In this document: piece by piece, positions 10,201 to 18,388 of the stretch
Layout of the letters: every line of letters begins with the position of its first letter
Numbering within the stretch: the first letter of the stretch is position 1
Source: Duganella sp. BJB480
Lineage (GTDB): Bacteria; Pseudomonadota; Gammaproteobacteria; Burkholderiales; Burkholderiaceae_D
DNA length: 64,000 nucleotides
Direction of reading: 5' to 3'
NCBI GenBank assembly: GCA_003416985.1
Contig: QVIN01000012.1
Location: 1 to 64,000 of the forward strand
Program-made: the position numbers and the translations under genes
Notes under the pieces: model-generated
Database searches by the model: none
The model's input: only the letters and a program-made list of their open reading frames with translations
Told to the model about the DNA's origin: nothing

Positions 10201-10868
10201 TCCGCACGCTGGTGGATGACGAGATTCCGCTGAACGCGGGCTGTCTGAAGCCGCTGAAGGTGCTGATACCGCAAGGCTCCATGCTCAACCCCCACTATCC
10301 GGCGTCGGTGGTGTCTGGGAATGTGGAGACATCCACCTGCATCACCAATGCGCTGTACGGCGCGCTGGGCGTGATGGCTGCAGCGCAGGGCACGATGAAC
10401 AACTTCACCTTCGGGAACGCCCGCTACCAATACTACGAGACCATCAGCGGCGGCTCCGGCGCGGGCCCGGGCTTCGACGGCACCAGTGTCGTGCAGACCA
10501 ATATGACCAATTCGCGCCTGACCGACCCCGAGATCCTGGAGTTCCGCTTCCCGGTACGCCTGGAGAGCTACGCCATTCGCGAAGGCAGCGGCGGTGCGGG
10601 CCAGTGGCACGGCGGGAACGGCGGCGTGCGCAAAGTGCGCTTCCTCGAAGCGATGACCGCCGCCATCCTGTCGAACAACCGCATTTACGCGCCGTTCGGC
10701 ATGGCCGGGGGTGAACCAGGCGCGTTGGGGCGCAACACCGTGGTGCGGGCCGATGGCCGCGTCGAGGAACTGGCCCATATCGGCAAGACCGACATGCAGC
10801 CCGGCGACCTGTTCGTGATCGAAACGCCGGGCGGCGGCGGCTACGGCTTTAGCAAGGATAAGCAATGA
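7254..10868 (+). CDS. 5-oxoprolinase (ATP-hydrolysing), fused HyuA-HyuB type
   Basis: Single polypeptide of 1204 residues, the size of eukaryotic/bacterial 5-oxoprolinases, opening 5-oxoproline to glutamate with ATP. The N-terminal half is hydantoinase A-like (actin-like ATPase fold: DRGGTFTDIVA near residue 8, GFDMGGTSTDVS, TVAAGGGSI). The C-terminal half from about residue 690 is hydantoinase B-like (NPYNGGTHLPDV, GHHADIGG). In many bacteria the halves are separate genes. A related acyclic-imide or hydantoin substrate cannot be excluded. AGTGAGG about six bases before 7254 is a fair Shine-Dalgarno. Its stop overlaps the GNAT start (ATGA). Confidence 0.9.
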   Translation: MDWQFWIDRGGTFTDIVARPPDGRLRTLKLLSENPEQYADAAIAGIRQLMGVAKGKPIPVAQIGAVKMGTTVATNALLERKGEPTALAITRGFREALRIAYQNRPRLFDRRILLPELLYSHVIEIDERMGAHGDTVAALDMETARAGLAAAYDMGLRSLAIVFMHGYRYHAHEVKVAEMARLMGFTQVSVSHEVSPMMKLVARGDTTVVDAYLSPILRRYVDQVAKEMPGVNLQFMQSSGGLTDARAFQGKDSILSGPAGGIVGMVRASKLAGFDKVIGFDMGGTSTDVSHFSGEFERVFETQVAGVRMRAPMMSIHTVAAGGGSILHFDGSRYRVGPDSAGANPGPASYRRGGPLAVTDCNVMLGKIQPNYFPQLFGAEGRQALDAHAVRVQFAELAARIQAATGKETTPEQVAEGFIEIAVGNMANAIKQISVQRGHDVTEYALTSFGGAGGQHACLVADALGMKTVFVHSLAGVMSAYGMGLADQTAMREAAVEARLAADSAEDLDARLHALGRHARADLHHQGVDDQRIVLIRRVHLRYEGTDSALIVLFDTVDSMKAQFEAAYRKRYSFLMPSKALIVEAVSVEAVGKSDAPSETVEPAPRRVSGLMPHAVVPMYTGGKWRQTNLYQRGATRIGDIVKGPAIIAEANATTIVEAGWQAEVTLHDHLVLKRVVALPERRAIGTSADPVMLEIFNNLFMSIAEQMGLRLQNTAYSVNIKERLDFSCAIFDADGNLIANAPHMPVHLGSMGESIKTVMRENAGRMHAGDVFILNDPYNGGTHLPDVTVISPVFDEAGRDILFYVGSRGHHADIGGTTPGSMPPDSRVIEEEGVLINNFKLVDGAAGGQLREAETRALLTGARYPARNPDQNMADLRAQVAANQKGVDELRKMVAHFGLEVVQAYMGHVQDNAEESVRRVISALKDGSYTLQLDNGAQIQVAVRVDHASRSAEIDFTGTSPQLENNFNAPSAVCMAAVLYVFRTLVDDEIPLNAGCLKPLKVLIPQGSMLNPHYPASVVSGNVETSTCITNALYGALGVMAAAQGTMNNFTFGNARYQYYETISGGSGAGPGFDGTSVVQTNMTNSRLTDPEILEFRFPVRLESYAIREGSGGAGQWHGGNGGVRKVRFLEAMTAAILSNNRIYAPFGMAGGEPGALGRNTVVRADGRVEELAHIGKTDMQPGDLFVIETPGGGGYGFSKDKQ

Positions 10869-11398
10869 CACAACTGCAGGCGGGTGATTATCTACTGAGG
10901 CCCTTCGTCGCAACGGATGCGCCAGCGTTTGCGGCGGCCATTCGCGAGTCGATGTCCAGCGTCGGTAAGTGGATGTCGTGGGCGCATGCCGAATACACGG
11001 AGGAGCAGGCGCTGTCGTGGTTCTCCTTCTGCGACGCCAGCCGCGCCGAAGGCAGCGCACACGAATTCGGGATCTTCCTGCGGGATGGCGTCACGCTGGT
11101 TGGCGGCGGTGGCTTGAACCAGCTGAATGCGGTCAACAGCTTCTGCAACCTGGGCTACTGGGTGCGGGAGTCGGCGCAGCGGCAGGGGGCCGCGATCGCC
11201 GCGACCAACGCGCTCGCCCGCTACGCCTTCCTGCACCTGAATCAGGCGCGGGTGGAGATCGTCATCGCCGCCGGTAATGAGCCCAGCGCCGGCGTGGCGC
11301 GCAAGGCCGGCGCCACGCATGAATGCCTGGCGCGCAACCGGCTCATGCTGCGCGACGGGCCCGTGGCGGCCCATGTCTTTTCATTGATTCCTGATTAG
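10865..11398 (+). CDS. GNAT acetyltransferase, RimJ/RimL-like
   Basis: Protein of 177 residues with the GNAT fold. It begins with an LLRPF strand, has the central LGYWVRESAQRQGAA acetyl-CoA-binding segment, and ends with the NEPSAGVARKAGAT helix-loop typical of the Acetyltransf_3 (RimJ/RimL) branch. The substrate is unknown. Its ATG overlaps the 5-oxoprolinase stop by four bases, so the two are co-translated; acetylation of a small molecule or peptide linked to oxoproline turnover is possible but not shown. Confidence 0.85.
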   Translation: MTQLQAGDYLLRPFVATDAPAFAAAIRESMSSVGKWMSWAHAEYTEEQALSWFSFCDASRAEGSAHEFGIFLRDGVTLVGGGGLNQLNAVNSFCNLGYWVRESAQRQGAAIAATNALARYAFLHLNQARVEIVIAAGNEPSAGVARKAGATHECLARNRLMLRDGPVAAHVFSLIPD

Positions 11399-11425
11399 GC
11401 CTGTCAATCCACGTTGACAACGCAA

Positions 11426-11449
11426 AGCCGCCCGCGACGGCGGGCGGCT
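11426..11449. terminator. Hairpin after GNAT gene
   Basis: A 9-bp GC stem (11426-11434 / 11441-11449, AGCCGCCCG/CGGGCGGCT) with a 6-base loop lies 27 bp after the GNAT stop. There is no T-run, so intrinsic termination would be inefficient. Confidence 0.4.
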
Positions 11450-11561
11450 CGCCATCCAATACCATCGGCATCAAAAAACGGTACCGGCGAATCCCGGCTT
11501 GTCCAGCACAGGGCGAGGGGCGTAGAGTTTTGGTTCGATGAACAGATGGAAGGAGGATCCG

Positions 11562-11705
11562 GTGCGTATGCTACTCAAGCTCCTGCGCGGGCGCAGATCG
11601 GCGAATGGCGCGATCCTGTCGGCCTTCCTGTTGTGCGCCCTGTACTTCGTAACCTGGTACCTGATTTCCCATCTGTCGAACTTCCCCGGTTCACTGATCC
11701 TGTAA
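11562..11705 (+). CDS. Small membrane protein (47 aa), unrecognised
   Basis: Short frame with a strong Shine-Dalgarno (AGGAGG, 11551-11556) five bases before a GTG at 11562; an ATG follows at 11568 (45 aa), and an ATG at 11538 would give 55 aa. The product has a basic N-terminus (LLKLLRGRRS), then one hydrophobic segment (ILSAFLLCALYFVTWYLI) and a short tail, so a single-span inner-membrane protein is predicted. The TAA stop (11703-11705) abuts the stop codon of the convergent receiver-TPR gene. I do not recognise the family. Confidence 0.6.
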   Translation: MRMLLKLLRGRRSANGAILSAFLLCALYFVTWYLISHLSNFPGSLIL

Positions 11706-13346
11706 CTAGGCCGTCGTCGCGATACCGTACTTGCGCTGGGTGTGCGAATACTGCAGCTGCAGCGCCTCCAGTGAAGGATGGGACGGATCGATCTTGCGCA
11801 TGCGCTCCAGCAGGTAGGCGCATTGTTCGGCCAACGGCACTTCCCAACCCAGATCGTCCAGCTGCTTGAGTATCGCCGACGTCGCCGCCGGCAGCAGCGA
11901 CATATTGGCCGGCGCCTTGCGCAGCGCCGCATTCAGCGTGTCGACCGCAGCCCGCAGGTCGCCCTGGCCGCGCTGTTCGGAGGCGTGGGCAATCAGCTCG
12001 TCCACCTGGAGCTTGATTTGTTCGCCCATGCCGGCGGCCAGGTCGTGGCGGCCAGCCTTCTCAAACACCTGCACCGCGTCGTCCATCGACACGCCGCTCT
12101 CGGTATCGTTCATCAGGTTCAGCATCAGGTCGGAGGCTTGCTGGTCCAGCTTCACATTCAGGCAGCTGTGGACAAGGCCGATTTTGAGGCCGGTAGACAG
12201 CCCCCGGCTGGCGCCCACGGCGCTGACGGCGTTGGCCAGTTCCGCCGCCGCGCCGCTGATATTGCCGGTCATTTCCTGCAGCAGGCCGGCCGCGATGGCG
12301 CGGCAAGCCTCGACGTTGGCGCTGCCGCGCAACGAGCGTTCCATGTCGCGTATCACGCCGCTGGCCTGATGGGCATCGCCTTTCTTGACCAGCGTCTTGA
12401 CCAGCTTGACGTGGTCCTCGGGGTCGCGGAACTCGGAGTACTTGGCCTTGGCCACCACCTGCTTGAACGCCTTCTCGGCGACGCCGACGTCGCCCGTCTC
12501 GAACGCCACCTCGCCCAAGTGGCGCAGCCGGTGCACCATGTTGGGCGAGATCGCCACCGCGTCCTCCAGTATCTTCTTGGCCGCCTCCTGCTGGCCCAGC
12601 GCCTCGTGGGTGCGCGCCAGCAGGTCGTATGCCGCCATGAACTTCGGATTGTGGACCAGCAGCTCCTGCAAGGTCTCCTGCGCCTCGATGTACTTCTGCT
12701 GGCCGAACTGGCAGCGCGCCATGCCCAGGTGCGCCCAGGCGATAGGGCGGTTCATCAGGATGACCTGGTACACCACCTCGGCGTCGGCCAGTTCGTCCAG
12801 CGACACCAGCAGCTCGGCGCGCAGGCGCGCGAAGTCGATCGCGTAACGGGGATTCTTCTCCTCGGCGATGCCGCATTCGCCGATGGCTTTACGGATACTG
12901 CCCAGTTCAACCAGCTGGTGGATGGGCAGGAACACGTCGCGCCGCTCGACCGCCTTGCGCAGCCGCTGCAGCAGCGCGTCCACGGTGAAGGGCTTGAGCA
13001 CGTAGTCGGTCGGCGTCAGCTCGGCCGCGCCGATCACTTTGCTGTACACGCCCTCGGAGGTGAGCATGATGAAGATGGTCGACGGCGCGATCAGTTTGTG
13101 GTGGCGCAGGTCTTCCAGCAGCTGCTGGCCGTCCTGGCCATTGTTTTCGCCGCTGCCGTTGCCCAGGTCGTACTCGCACAGCACGATGTCGAAAGGTTTC
13201 TTGGCCAACTGGCGGATGGCCGTGCCGGAGCTGACCGCGTAGTCGATCTTGGTGATGCCGGATTGGTTCAACATGTTGTGCAGGCTGCCGCGCATCCCCG
13301 GATTGGGATCGACGATCAGCACCGACAATTCACTATATTCCGCCAT
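11706..13346 (-). CDS. Response-regulator receiver protein with TPR-like repeats
   Basis: Protein of 546 residues. An N-terminal CheY-like receiver (about 1-135) has VLIVDPN, the acceptor region VLCEYDLG and the conserved YVLKPF lysine. Between the acceptor strand and the next helix is an unusual Gly/Asn-rich insertion (NGSGENNGQDG). Residues from about 170 onward are helical tetratricopeptide-like repeats (AWAHLGMARCQFG, AAYDLLARTHEALG, LRHLGEVAFETG). There is no DNA-binding or enzymatic output domain, so output is probably by protein contact. Start 13346 is preferred because AGGA lies eight bases upstream; ATG 13355 is too close to it. No cognate kinase is adjacent. Confidence 0.85.
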   Translation of the reverse strand: MAEYSELSVLIVDPNPGMRGSLHNMLNQSGITKIDYAVSSGTAIRQLAKKPFDIVLCEYDLGNGSGENNGQDGQQLLEDLRHHKLIAPSTIFIMLTSEGVYSKVIGAAELTPTDYVLKPFTVDALLQRLRKAVERRDVFLPIHQLVELGSIRKAIGECGIAEEKNPRYAIDFARLRAELLVSLDELADAEVVYQVILMNRPIAWAHLGMARCQFGQQKYIEAQETLQELLVHNPKFMAAYDLLARTHEALGQQEAAKKILEDAVAISPNMVHRLRHLGEVAFETGDVGVAEKAFKQVVAKAKYSEFRDPEDHVKLVKTLVKKGDAHQASGVIRDMERSLRGSANVEACRAIAAGLLQEMTGNISGAAAELANAVSAVGASRGLSTGLKIGLVHSCLNVKLDQQASDLMLNLMNDTESGVSMDDAVQVFEKAGRHDLAAGMGEQIKLQVDELIAHASEQRGQGDLRAAVDTLNAALRKAPANMSLLPAATSAILKQLDDLGWEVPLAEQCAYLLERMRKIDPSHPSLEALQLQYSHTQRKYGIATTA

Positions 13347-13498
13347 GTTACGCATCCTAGCTAAAGTTAAATCTAGCATACTCCATGGCAAGTCAAAATG
13401 TTATGAAAAACCGGCAACAAGAGCGGGACTGTGGATTAATCCGGCCTCAAATTGCTAAAAATGTTGCTTCGACGGCACTTTTTCGGCCGAATTGGCGC

Positions 13499-13527
13499 TG
13501 TATAGGCAGGCTGGTAAAGGGTATAAT
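13499..13527 (+). promoter_or_regulatory. Candidate purL promoter
   Basis: A perfect TATAAT (13522-13527) lies 88 bp before the purL start, with only a poor TGTATA (13499-13504) at the -35 distance. I did not recognise a PurR operator in the leader. Confidence 0.4.
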
Positions 13528-13614
13528 GCGCGCAAAGGAAATTCTGCATTACAAGTATCTCGTGCTCCATCTACCTTTAATCCGCAGCCATGCTGCATCA
13601 ACCATCCTCCAAAC

Positions 13615-16600
13615 ATGTTGATTCTGCCGGGCTCCAACGCCCTGTCCGCATTCCGTAGCCAACGCCTGTTAACGCAACTGCAAGCCGCGCTGCCTGCCGT
13701 CGCCGCCGTCCAGGCGCGCTATGTCCACTTCATCGATGCCGCCGAACCGCTGTCGGCCGACGACACCAGCCGCCTCGGCGCGCTGCTGACCTACGGTGAG
13801 CCGGCCCACGCCGACAACACCGATGGCGTTGTCGAAGAGTTCTTCGTCATCCCGCGCTTCGGCACGATCTCGCCGTGGGCCTCCAAGGCCACGGACATCG
13901 TCCACAACTGCGGCATGGCGCACATCAAGCGCGTCGAGCGCGGCATCGCCTTCCGCATCAATCTGAAGAGCGGCATTTTGGGCAGCAGCATCGGCGCCGC
14001 CAAGAAGCTGTCGGACGAAGAAGTGCAGGCCGTCGCCGCGCTGCTGCACGACCGCATGACCGAATCGGTGCTGCGTCATCCGGACGAAGCGGCCGGCTTG
14101 TTCCGCACGCTGGAAGCGAAGCCGCTGGAATCGGTCGACGTGATCGGCATGGGCAAGGCGGCGCTGGAAAAGGCCAACACGGACCTGGGCCTGGCGATGT
14201 CGGACGACGAGATCGAGTACCTGGACGCGGCCTTCACCAAGGCTGGCCGCAATCCGACCGACGTCGAGCTGATGATGTTCGCGCAGGCGAACTCCGAGCA
14301 CTGCCGCCACAAGATCTTCAACGCCGATTGGACCATCGACGGCGTCGCGCAACCGAAGTCGCTGTTCGGCATGATCAAGAACACGCACCAGCTGCAGCCC
14401 AAGGGCACCATCGTCGCCTACAGCGACAACTCGTCGATCATGGAAGGCGCGGAAGTGATGCGCTTCTTCCCGCAGGGCGACGCCCACCAGTACGCGCCGA
14501 CCACCGAGTTGACGCACACGCTGATGAAAGTGGAAACCCACAATCACCCGACCGCGATCTCTCCATTCCCGGGCGCCTCCACCGGCGCCGGCGGCGAGAT
14601 CCGCGATGAAGGCGCGACCGGCCGCGGCGCCAAGCCGAAGGCTGGCCTGACCGGCTTCACCGTGTCGAACCTGATGCTGCCTGGCGCCGTGCAGGCGTGG
14701 GAAAACGACGCTCCCGTCACCGCGCCGGTGGCCGACTACCGCAACAGCGGCAAGGCCTACGGCAAGCCAGACCGCATCGCCTCGGCGCTGCAGATCATGA
14801 TCGAAGGCCCGCTTGGCGGCGCCGCGTTCAGCAATGAATTCGGCCGTCCGGTGCTGGGCGGTTACTTCCGTACCTACGAACAGAATATCGGCAAGCAGTT
14901 CGCCGGCGCACACGACACCGTGTTCGGCTACCACAAGCCGATCATGATCGCCGGCGGCATCGGTAACATCTCCGGCCAGCACACGCACAAGAACGACATC
15001 CCGGTCGGCAGCCTGCTGGTGCAGCTGGGCGGTCCCGGCATGCGTATCGGCATGGGCGGCTCGGCCGCTTCGTCGATGGCTACCGGCACCAACACCGCGG
15101 ACCTGGACTTCGACTCGGTCCAGCGTGGCAATCCAGAGATGGAACGCCGCGCACAGGAAGTGATCAACGGCTGCTGGCAGCTGGGCGCGAACAATCCGAT
15201 CATCTCGATCCACGACGTCGGCGCCGGCGGCCTGTCGAACGCCTTCCCGGAGATCACCAACGACGCCAAGCGCGGCGCGATCTTCGACCTGCGCAAGATC
15301 CCGCTGGAAGAAAGCGGCATGGCGCCGAAGGAAATCTGGTCCAACGAATCGCAAGAGCGCTACGTGCTGGCGATCGCGCCGGACAGCCTGCCGATGTTCA
15401 AGGCGCTGTGCGAGCGTGAGCGCTGCCTGTTCGCCGTGGTCGGCACCGCGACCGAAGAGCGTCAACTGAAGCTGATCGATCCGGAGCTGGGCAACGAGCC
15501 GGTCGACATGCCGATGGATGTCCTGTTGGGCAAACCGCCGAAGATGCAGCGCGACGTGCACCACGTGCAGAACGAATTCCCGGCCATCGACCTGACCGGC
15601 ATGGACCTGGAGGAAGCCGCCAAGCGCGTGCTGCTGCTGCCTACCGTGGGCGACAAGTCCTTCCTGATCACCATCGGCGACCGCACCGTGGGTGGCATGT
15701 CCGTGCGCGACCAGATGGTTGGTCCATGGCAGGTGCCGGTGGCCGATTGCGCCGTCACCGCGATGAGCTTCGAAGGCTACCTGGGCGAAGCGATGGCGAT
15801 GGGCGAGCGTACGCCGCTGGCCGTCATCGACGCCGCCGCGTCGGGCCGCATGGCGGTTGCCGAGGCGATCACCAACATCGCCGCCGCGCCGATCAAGGAT
15901 ATCTCCGACATCAAACTGTCCGCCAACTGGATGGCCGCCTGCGGCCAGCCTGGCCAGGATGCGGCGCTGTTCGACACCGTCAAGGCGGTCGGCATGGAAC
16001 TGTGCCCGGCATTGGGCATCAGTATCCCGGTCGGCAAGGATTCGCTGTCGATGCGGACCACCTGGAAGGACGAGGGCGACGCCAAGGCTGTCACATCGCC
16101 CGTATCGCTGATCGTCTCGGCCTTCGCGCCGGTGCACGACGTGCGCAAGTCGCTGACGCCTCAGATCAAGACCGATGCCGGCGACACCGCCATCATCCTG
16201 ATCGATCTGGGTCGCGGCAAGAACCGCCTGGGCGCATCGGCGCTGTCGATGGTCATGGGCCAGCTGGGCAACCAGACGCCGGACGTGGACAGCCCTGAAG
16301 ACCTGAAGGCCTTCTTCACCGCGATCCAGCAACTGAACAACGATGGCAAGCTGCTGGCTTACCACGACCGTTCCGACGGCGGCCTGTATGGCACGCTGAC
16401 CGAGATGGCTTTCGCCGGCCGCGCGGGCCTGTCGATCAACCTCGACATCCTGACGCTGGAAGAGGGCCACGGCGCCGACCAGGGCGACGCGAAGAACTGG
16501 GCTGGCCAGATCGCCGAACGCCGCAACGAGCAAACCCTGCGCGCGCTGTTCTCCGAGGAGCTGGGCGCGGTGATCCAGGTGCGCGCCGAAGAGAAGTCGC

Positions 16601-17664
16601 TGGTGATGGACGTGCTGCGCACCTTCAACCTGGGCGCCTGCAGCCATATCATCGGCAAGCCGAACGACCGTGGCGTGATCGAGTTCACCCGCGACGCCAA
16701 GACCATCTACAGCAAGCCGCGTTCGGAACTGCATCGCCTGTGGAGCGAAACCAGCTGGCGCATCGCCCGCCTGCGCGACAATCCAGCCTGCGCCGATGCC
16801 GAATACGACCGCATCCTGGACGAAACCGATCCTGGCATCACGCCGAAGATCACCTTCGATCTGACCGAGAACGTCGCCGCGCCGTTCCTGGCGACCGGCG
16901 TGCGCCCGCGTGTCGCGATCCTGCGCGAGCAGGGCGTCAACTCGCACATCGAGACCGCCTATGTGATGTACCAGGCGGGCTTCAACGCCGTCGATGTTCA
17001 CATGAGCGACCTGATTGCGGGCCGCGTCAAGCTGGATGACTTCCAGGGCATCATCGCCGTCGGCGGCTTCTCGTACGGCGACGTGCTGGGTGCCGGCGAA
17101 GGATGGGCCAAGACCATCCTGTTCAACGCCGCGCTGGCCGAGCAGTTCGCCCGCTTCTTCGCGCGCAGCGACAGCTTCGGCCTGGGTGTCTGCAACGGCT
17201 GCCAGATGATGAGCAACCTGAAGTCCATCATCCCTGGCGCGCATGCGTGGCCCAAGTTCACCACCAACAAATCGGAGAAATTCGAGGCGCGCTTCGCGAT
17301 GGTGGAAGTGCTGGATTCGCCGTCGATCTTCTTCAACGGCATGGCCGGCACGCAGACCGCCATCGCCATCGCCCACGGCGAAGGTTATGCGGACTTCACG
17401 CAGACCGGCAATATCAATGAAGCCGTGGCAGCGATGCGCTTCGTCGACAACCGCGGTGCCGCTACCGAAGCCTATCCGTACAATCCTAACGGCTCGCCGC
17501 AAGGCCTGACCTCGGTGACCACGGCCGACGGCCGCTTCACCGTGATGATGCCGCACGCCGAGCGCGTATTCCGCTCGGTGCAGCAGTCGTGGCACCCTGA
17601 GGCGTGGGGCGAGGATTCTCCTTGGATGCGTATGTTCCGCAACGCCCGCAAGTTTGTCAGTTAA
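13615..17664 (+). CDS. purL: Phosphoribosylformylglycinamidine synthase (FGAM synthase)
   Basis: Fourth step of de novo purine synthesis: FGAR + glutamine + ATP gives FGAM. Large single-chain type, 1349 residues. An N-terminal PurS-like region is followed by a linker with NSEHCRHKIF, two AIRS-type ATP-binding halves (VETHNHPTAISPFPGA; AYHDRSDGGLYG), and a C-terminal class I glutamine amidotransferase with nucleophile Cys in FGLGVCNGCQMM and His/Glu near HPEAWG. The ATG at 13615 begins the family-typical MLILPGSNALS; an upstream frame from 13492 adds 41 residues of leader sequence. A strong terminator follows. Confidence 0.97.
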   Translation: MLILPGSNALSAFRSQRLLTQLQAALPAVAAVQARYVHFIDAAEPLSADDTSRLGALLTYGEPAHADNTDGVVEEFFVIPRFGTISPWASKATDIVHNCGMAHIKRVERGIAFRINLKSGILGSSIGAAKKLSDEEVQAVAALLHDRMTESVLRHPDEAAGLFRTLEAKPLESVDVIGMGKAALEKANTDLGLAMSDDEIEYLDAAFTKAGRNPTDVELMMFAQANSEHCRHKIFNADWTIDGVAQPKSLFGMIKNTHQLQPKGTIVAYSDNSSIMEGAEVMRFFPQGDAHQYAPTTELTHTLMKVETHNHPTAISPFPGASTGAGGEIRDEGATGRGAKPKAGLTGFTVSNLMLPGAVQAWENDAPVTAPVADYRNSGKAYGKPDRIASALQIMIEGPLGGAAFSNEFGRPVLGGYFRTYEQNIGKQFAGAHDTVFGYHKPIMIAGGIGNISGQHTHKNDIPVGSLLVQLGGPGMRIGMGGSAASSMATGTNTADLDFDSVQRGNPEMERRAQEVINGCWQLGANNPIISIHDVGAGGLSNAFPEITNDAKRGAIFDLRKIPLEESGMAPKEIWSNESQERYVLAIAPDSLPMFKALCERERCLFAVVGTATEERQLKLIDPELGNEPVDMPMDVLLGKPPKMQRDVHHVQNEFPAIDLTGMDLEEAAKRVLLLPTVGDKSFLITIGDRTVGGMSVRDQMVGPWQVPVADCAVTAMSFEGYLGEAMAMGERTPLAVIDAAASGRMAVAEAITNIAAAPIKDISDIKLSANWMAACGQPGQDAALFDTVKAVGMELCPALGISIPVGKDSLSMRTTWKDEGDAKAVTSPVSLIVSAFAPVHDVRKSLTPQIKTDAGDTAIILIDLGRGKNRLGASALSMVMGQLGNQTPDVDSPEDLKAFFTAIQQLNNDGKLLAYHDRSDGGLYGTLTEMAFAGRAGLSINLDILTLEEGHGADQGDAKNWAGQIAERRNEQTLRALFSEELGAVIQVRAEEKSLVMDVLRTFNLGACSHIIGKPNDRGVIEFTRDAKTIYSKPRSELHRLWSETSWRIARLRDNPACADAEYDRILDETDPGITPKITFDLTENVAAPFLATGVRPRVAILREQGVNSHIETAYVMYQAGFNAVDVHMSDLIAGRVKLDDFQGIIAVGGFSYGDVLGAGEGWAKTILFNAALAEQFARFFARSDSFGLGVCNGCQMMSNLKSIIPGAHAWPKFTTNKSEKFEARFAMVEVLDSPSIFFNGMAGTQTAIAIAHGEGYADFTQTGNINEAVAAMRFVDNRGAATEAYPYNPNGSPQGLTSVTTADGRFTVMMPHAERVFRSVQQSWHPEAWGEDSPWMRMFRNARKFVS

Positions 17665-17686
17665 ACTGTAACGGCGCAGGACAGAT

Positions 17687-17719
17687 CCCGGAATCGCTCG
17701 CCGATTCCGGGTTTTTTTT
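17687..17719 (+). terminator. Rho-independent terminator of purL
   Basis: Perfect 10-bp stem (17687-17696 / 17702-17711, CCCGGAATCG/CGATTCCGGG), 5-base loop, then eight T residues (17712-17719). It lies 22 bp after the purL stop. Confidence 0.95.
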
Positions 17720-17751
17720 CGCCGGGGGGAAGATTTCCCTTCTCTAAAATA

Positions 17752-17781
17752 ATTATCTAATATAAAATATTTTTAGATAAT
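17752..17781. promoter_or_regulatory. AT-rich inverted repeat before PEP-CTERM gene
   Basis: Perfect 9-bp arms ATTATCTAA (17752-17760) and TTAGATAAT (17773-17781) with a 12-bp AT-only spacer, ending 16 bp before the GTG start at 17798. The position would overlap a promoter or the leader, so it may be an operator or a leader hairpin. No terminator T-run is involved. Confidence 0.45.
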
Positions 17782-17797
17782 ATTTTAGGGAGGTATA

Positions 17798-18349
17798 GTG
17801 AAAATTCTTCGGACATCCACGGTATTGATTGCTGCGTTGCTCAGCGTCACCGCCAGTGCGGCGAATCAGCAATACCATCTTTCATACACCTCCACTTCGC
17901 TTTACGGCGGAACTCCATGGAACATCGAGGCTGACTTTACCGGCCAAGGTGACGGTGACGTGATACGCAAGCTGCAGTTCAGCAGTTTGAAAATAGCCGG
18001 CCTGGCCGTCAATTCCATTGATCAACTGATGCCGATGTATGGAGATCTGGGCGAGGCTGTGCTGTCGTTCAGCGGAAAATCCAATGATTTTTGGCTGTAT
18101 GGTCATGGACCGTTGGTCGACGCCAGCCTATACAGTTACACCATCAAGCCGATGTCGGAGCCTTATAGTTTGAATGGTGTGTTGTATTATGATGACGATA
18201 ACCATGCGCCTGGTGGCATAGGCCTGTCCGACCGCAGCATCAATCCGAGTTGGGTGATAACGGCGGTGCCGGAACCGAAAACCTACGGAATGCTGTTATT
18301 AGGCGTTGGCATTCTCGGCGCCTATGCGCGTCGACGCAGGGCAGTTTAA
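17798..18349 (+). CDS. PEP-CTERM sorting-domain protein
   Basis: Secreted protein of 183 residues with a signal peptide (MKILRTSTVLIAALLSVTAS, cleavage after ASA near residue 21), a beta-rich body without a recognised domain, and the sorting tail VPEPKTYGM, hydrophobic helix, RRRR. Start is GTG, supported by an AGGGAGG Shine-Dalgarno (17787-17793) and by the signal peptide starting there. The gene is isolated between purL and the convergent AlkD-like gene and carries its own terminator. Body sequence shows no similarity I can see to the PEP-CTERM protein at 2.6 kb. Confidence 0.85.
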   Translation: MKILRTSTVLIAALLSVTASAANQQYHLSYTSTSLYGGTPWNIEADFTGQGDGDVIRKLQFSSLKIAGLAVNSIDQLMPMYGDLGEAVLSFSGKSNDFWLYGHGPLVDASLYSYTIKPMSEPYSLNGVLYYDDDNHAPGGIGLSDRSINPSWVITAVPEPKTYGMLLLGVGILGAYARRRRAV

Positions 18350-18361
18350 GTACTTAATCAG

Positions 18362-18388
18362 AAGCCGGAGCAATCCGGCTTTTTTTTA
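18362..18388 (+). terminator. Terminator with GCAA tetraloop
   Basis: Stem AAGCCGGA/TCCGGCTT (18362-18369 / 18374-18381) closed by a GCAA tetraloop and followed by a T-run to 18387. The T-run overlaps the stop codon of the convergent AlkD-like gene. Confidence 0.93.

Noticed and set aside
7194..11060. Minus-strand frame of 1288 codons opposite the 5-oxoprolinase gene
   Set aside because: Antisense shadow rich in His/Arg/Gln without any motif; the plus-strand gene has clear family motifs throughout.
13669..17595. Minus-strand frame of 1308 codons opposite purL
   Set aside because: Antisense shadow of a high-GC gene; purL is unmistakable on the plus strand.
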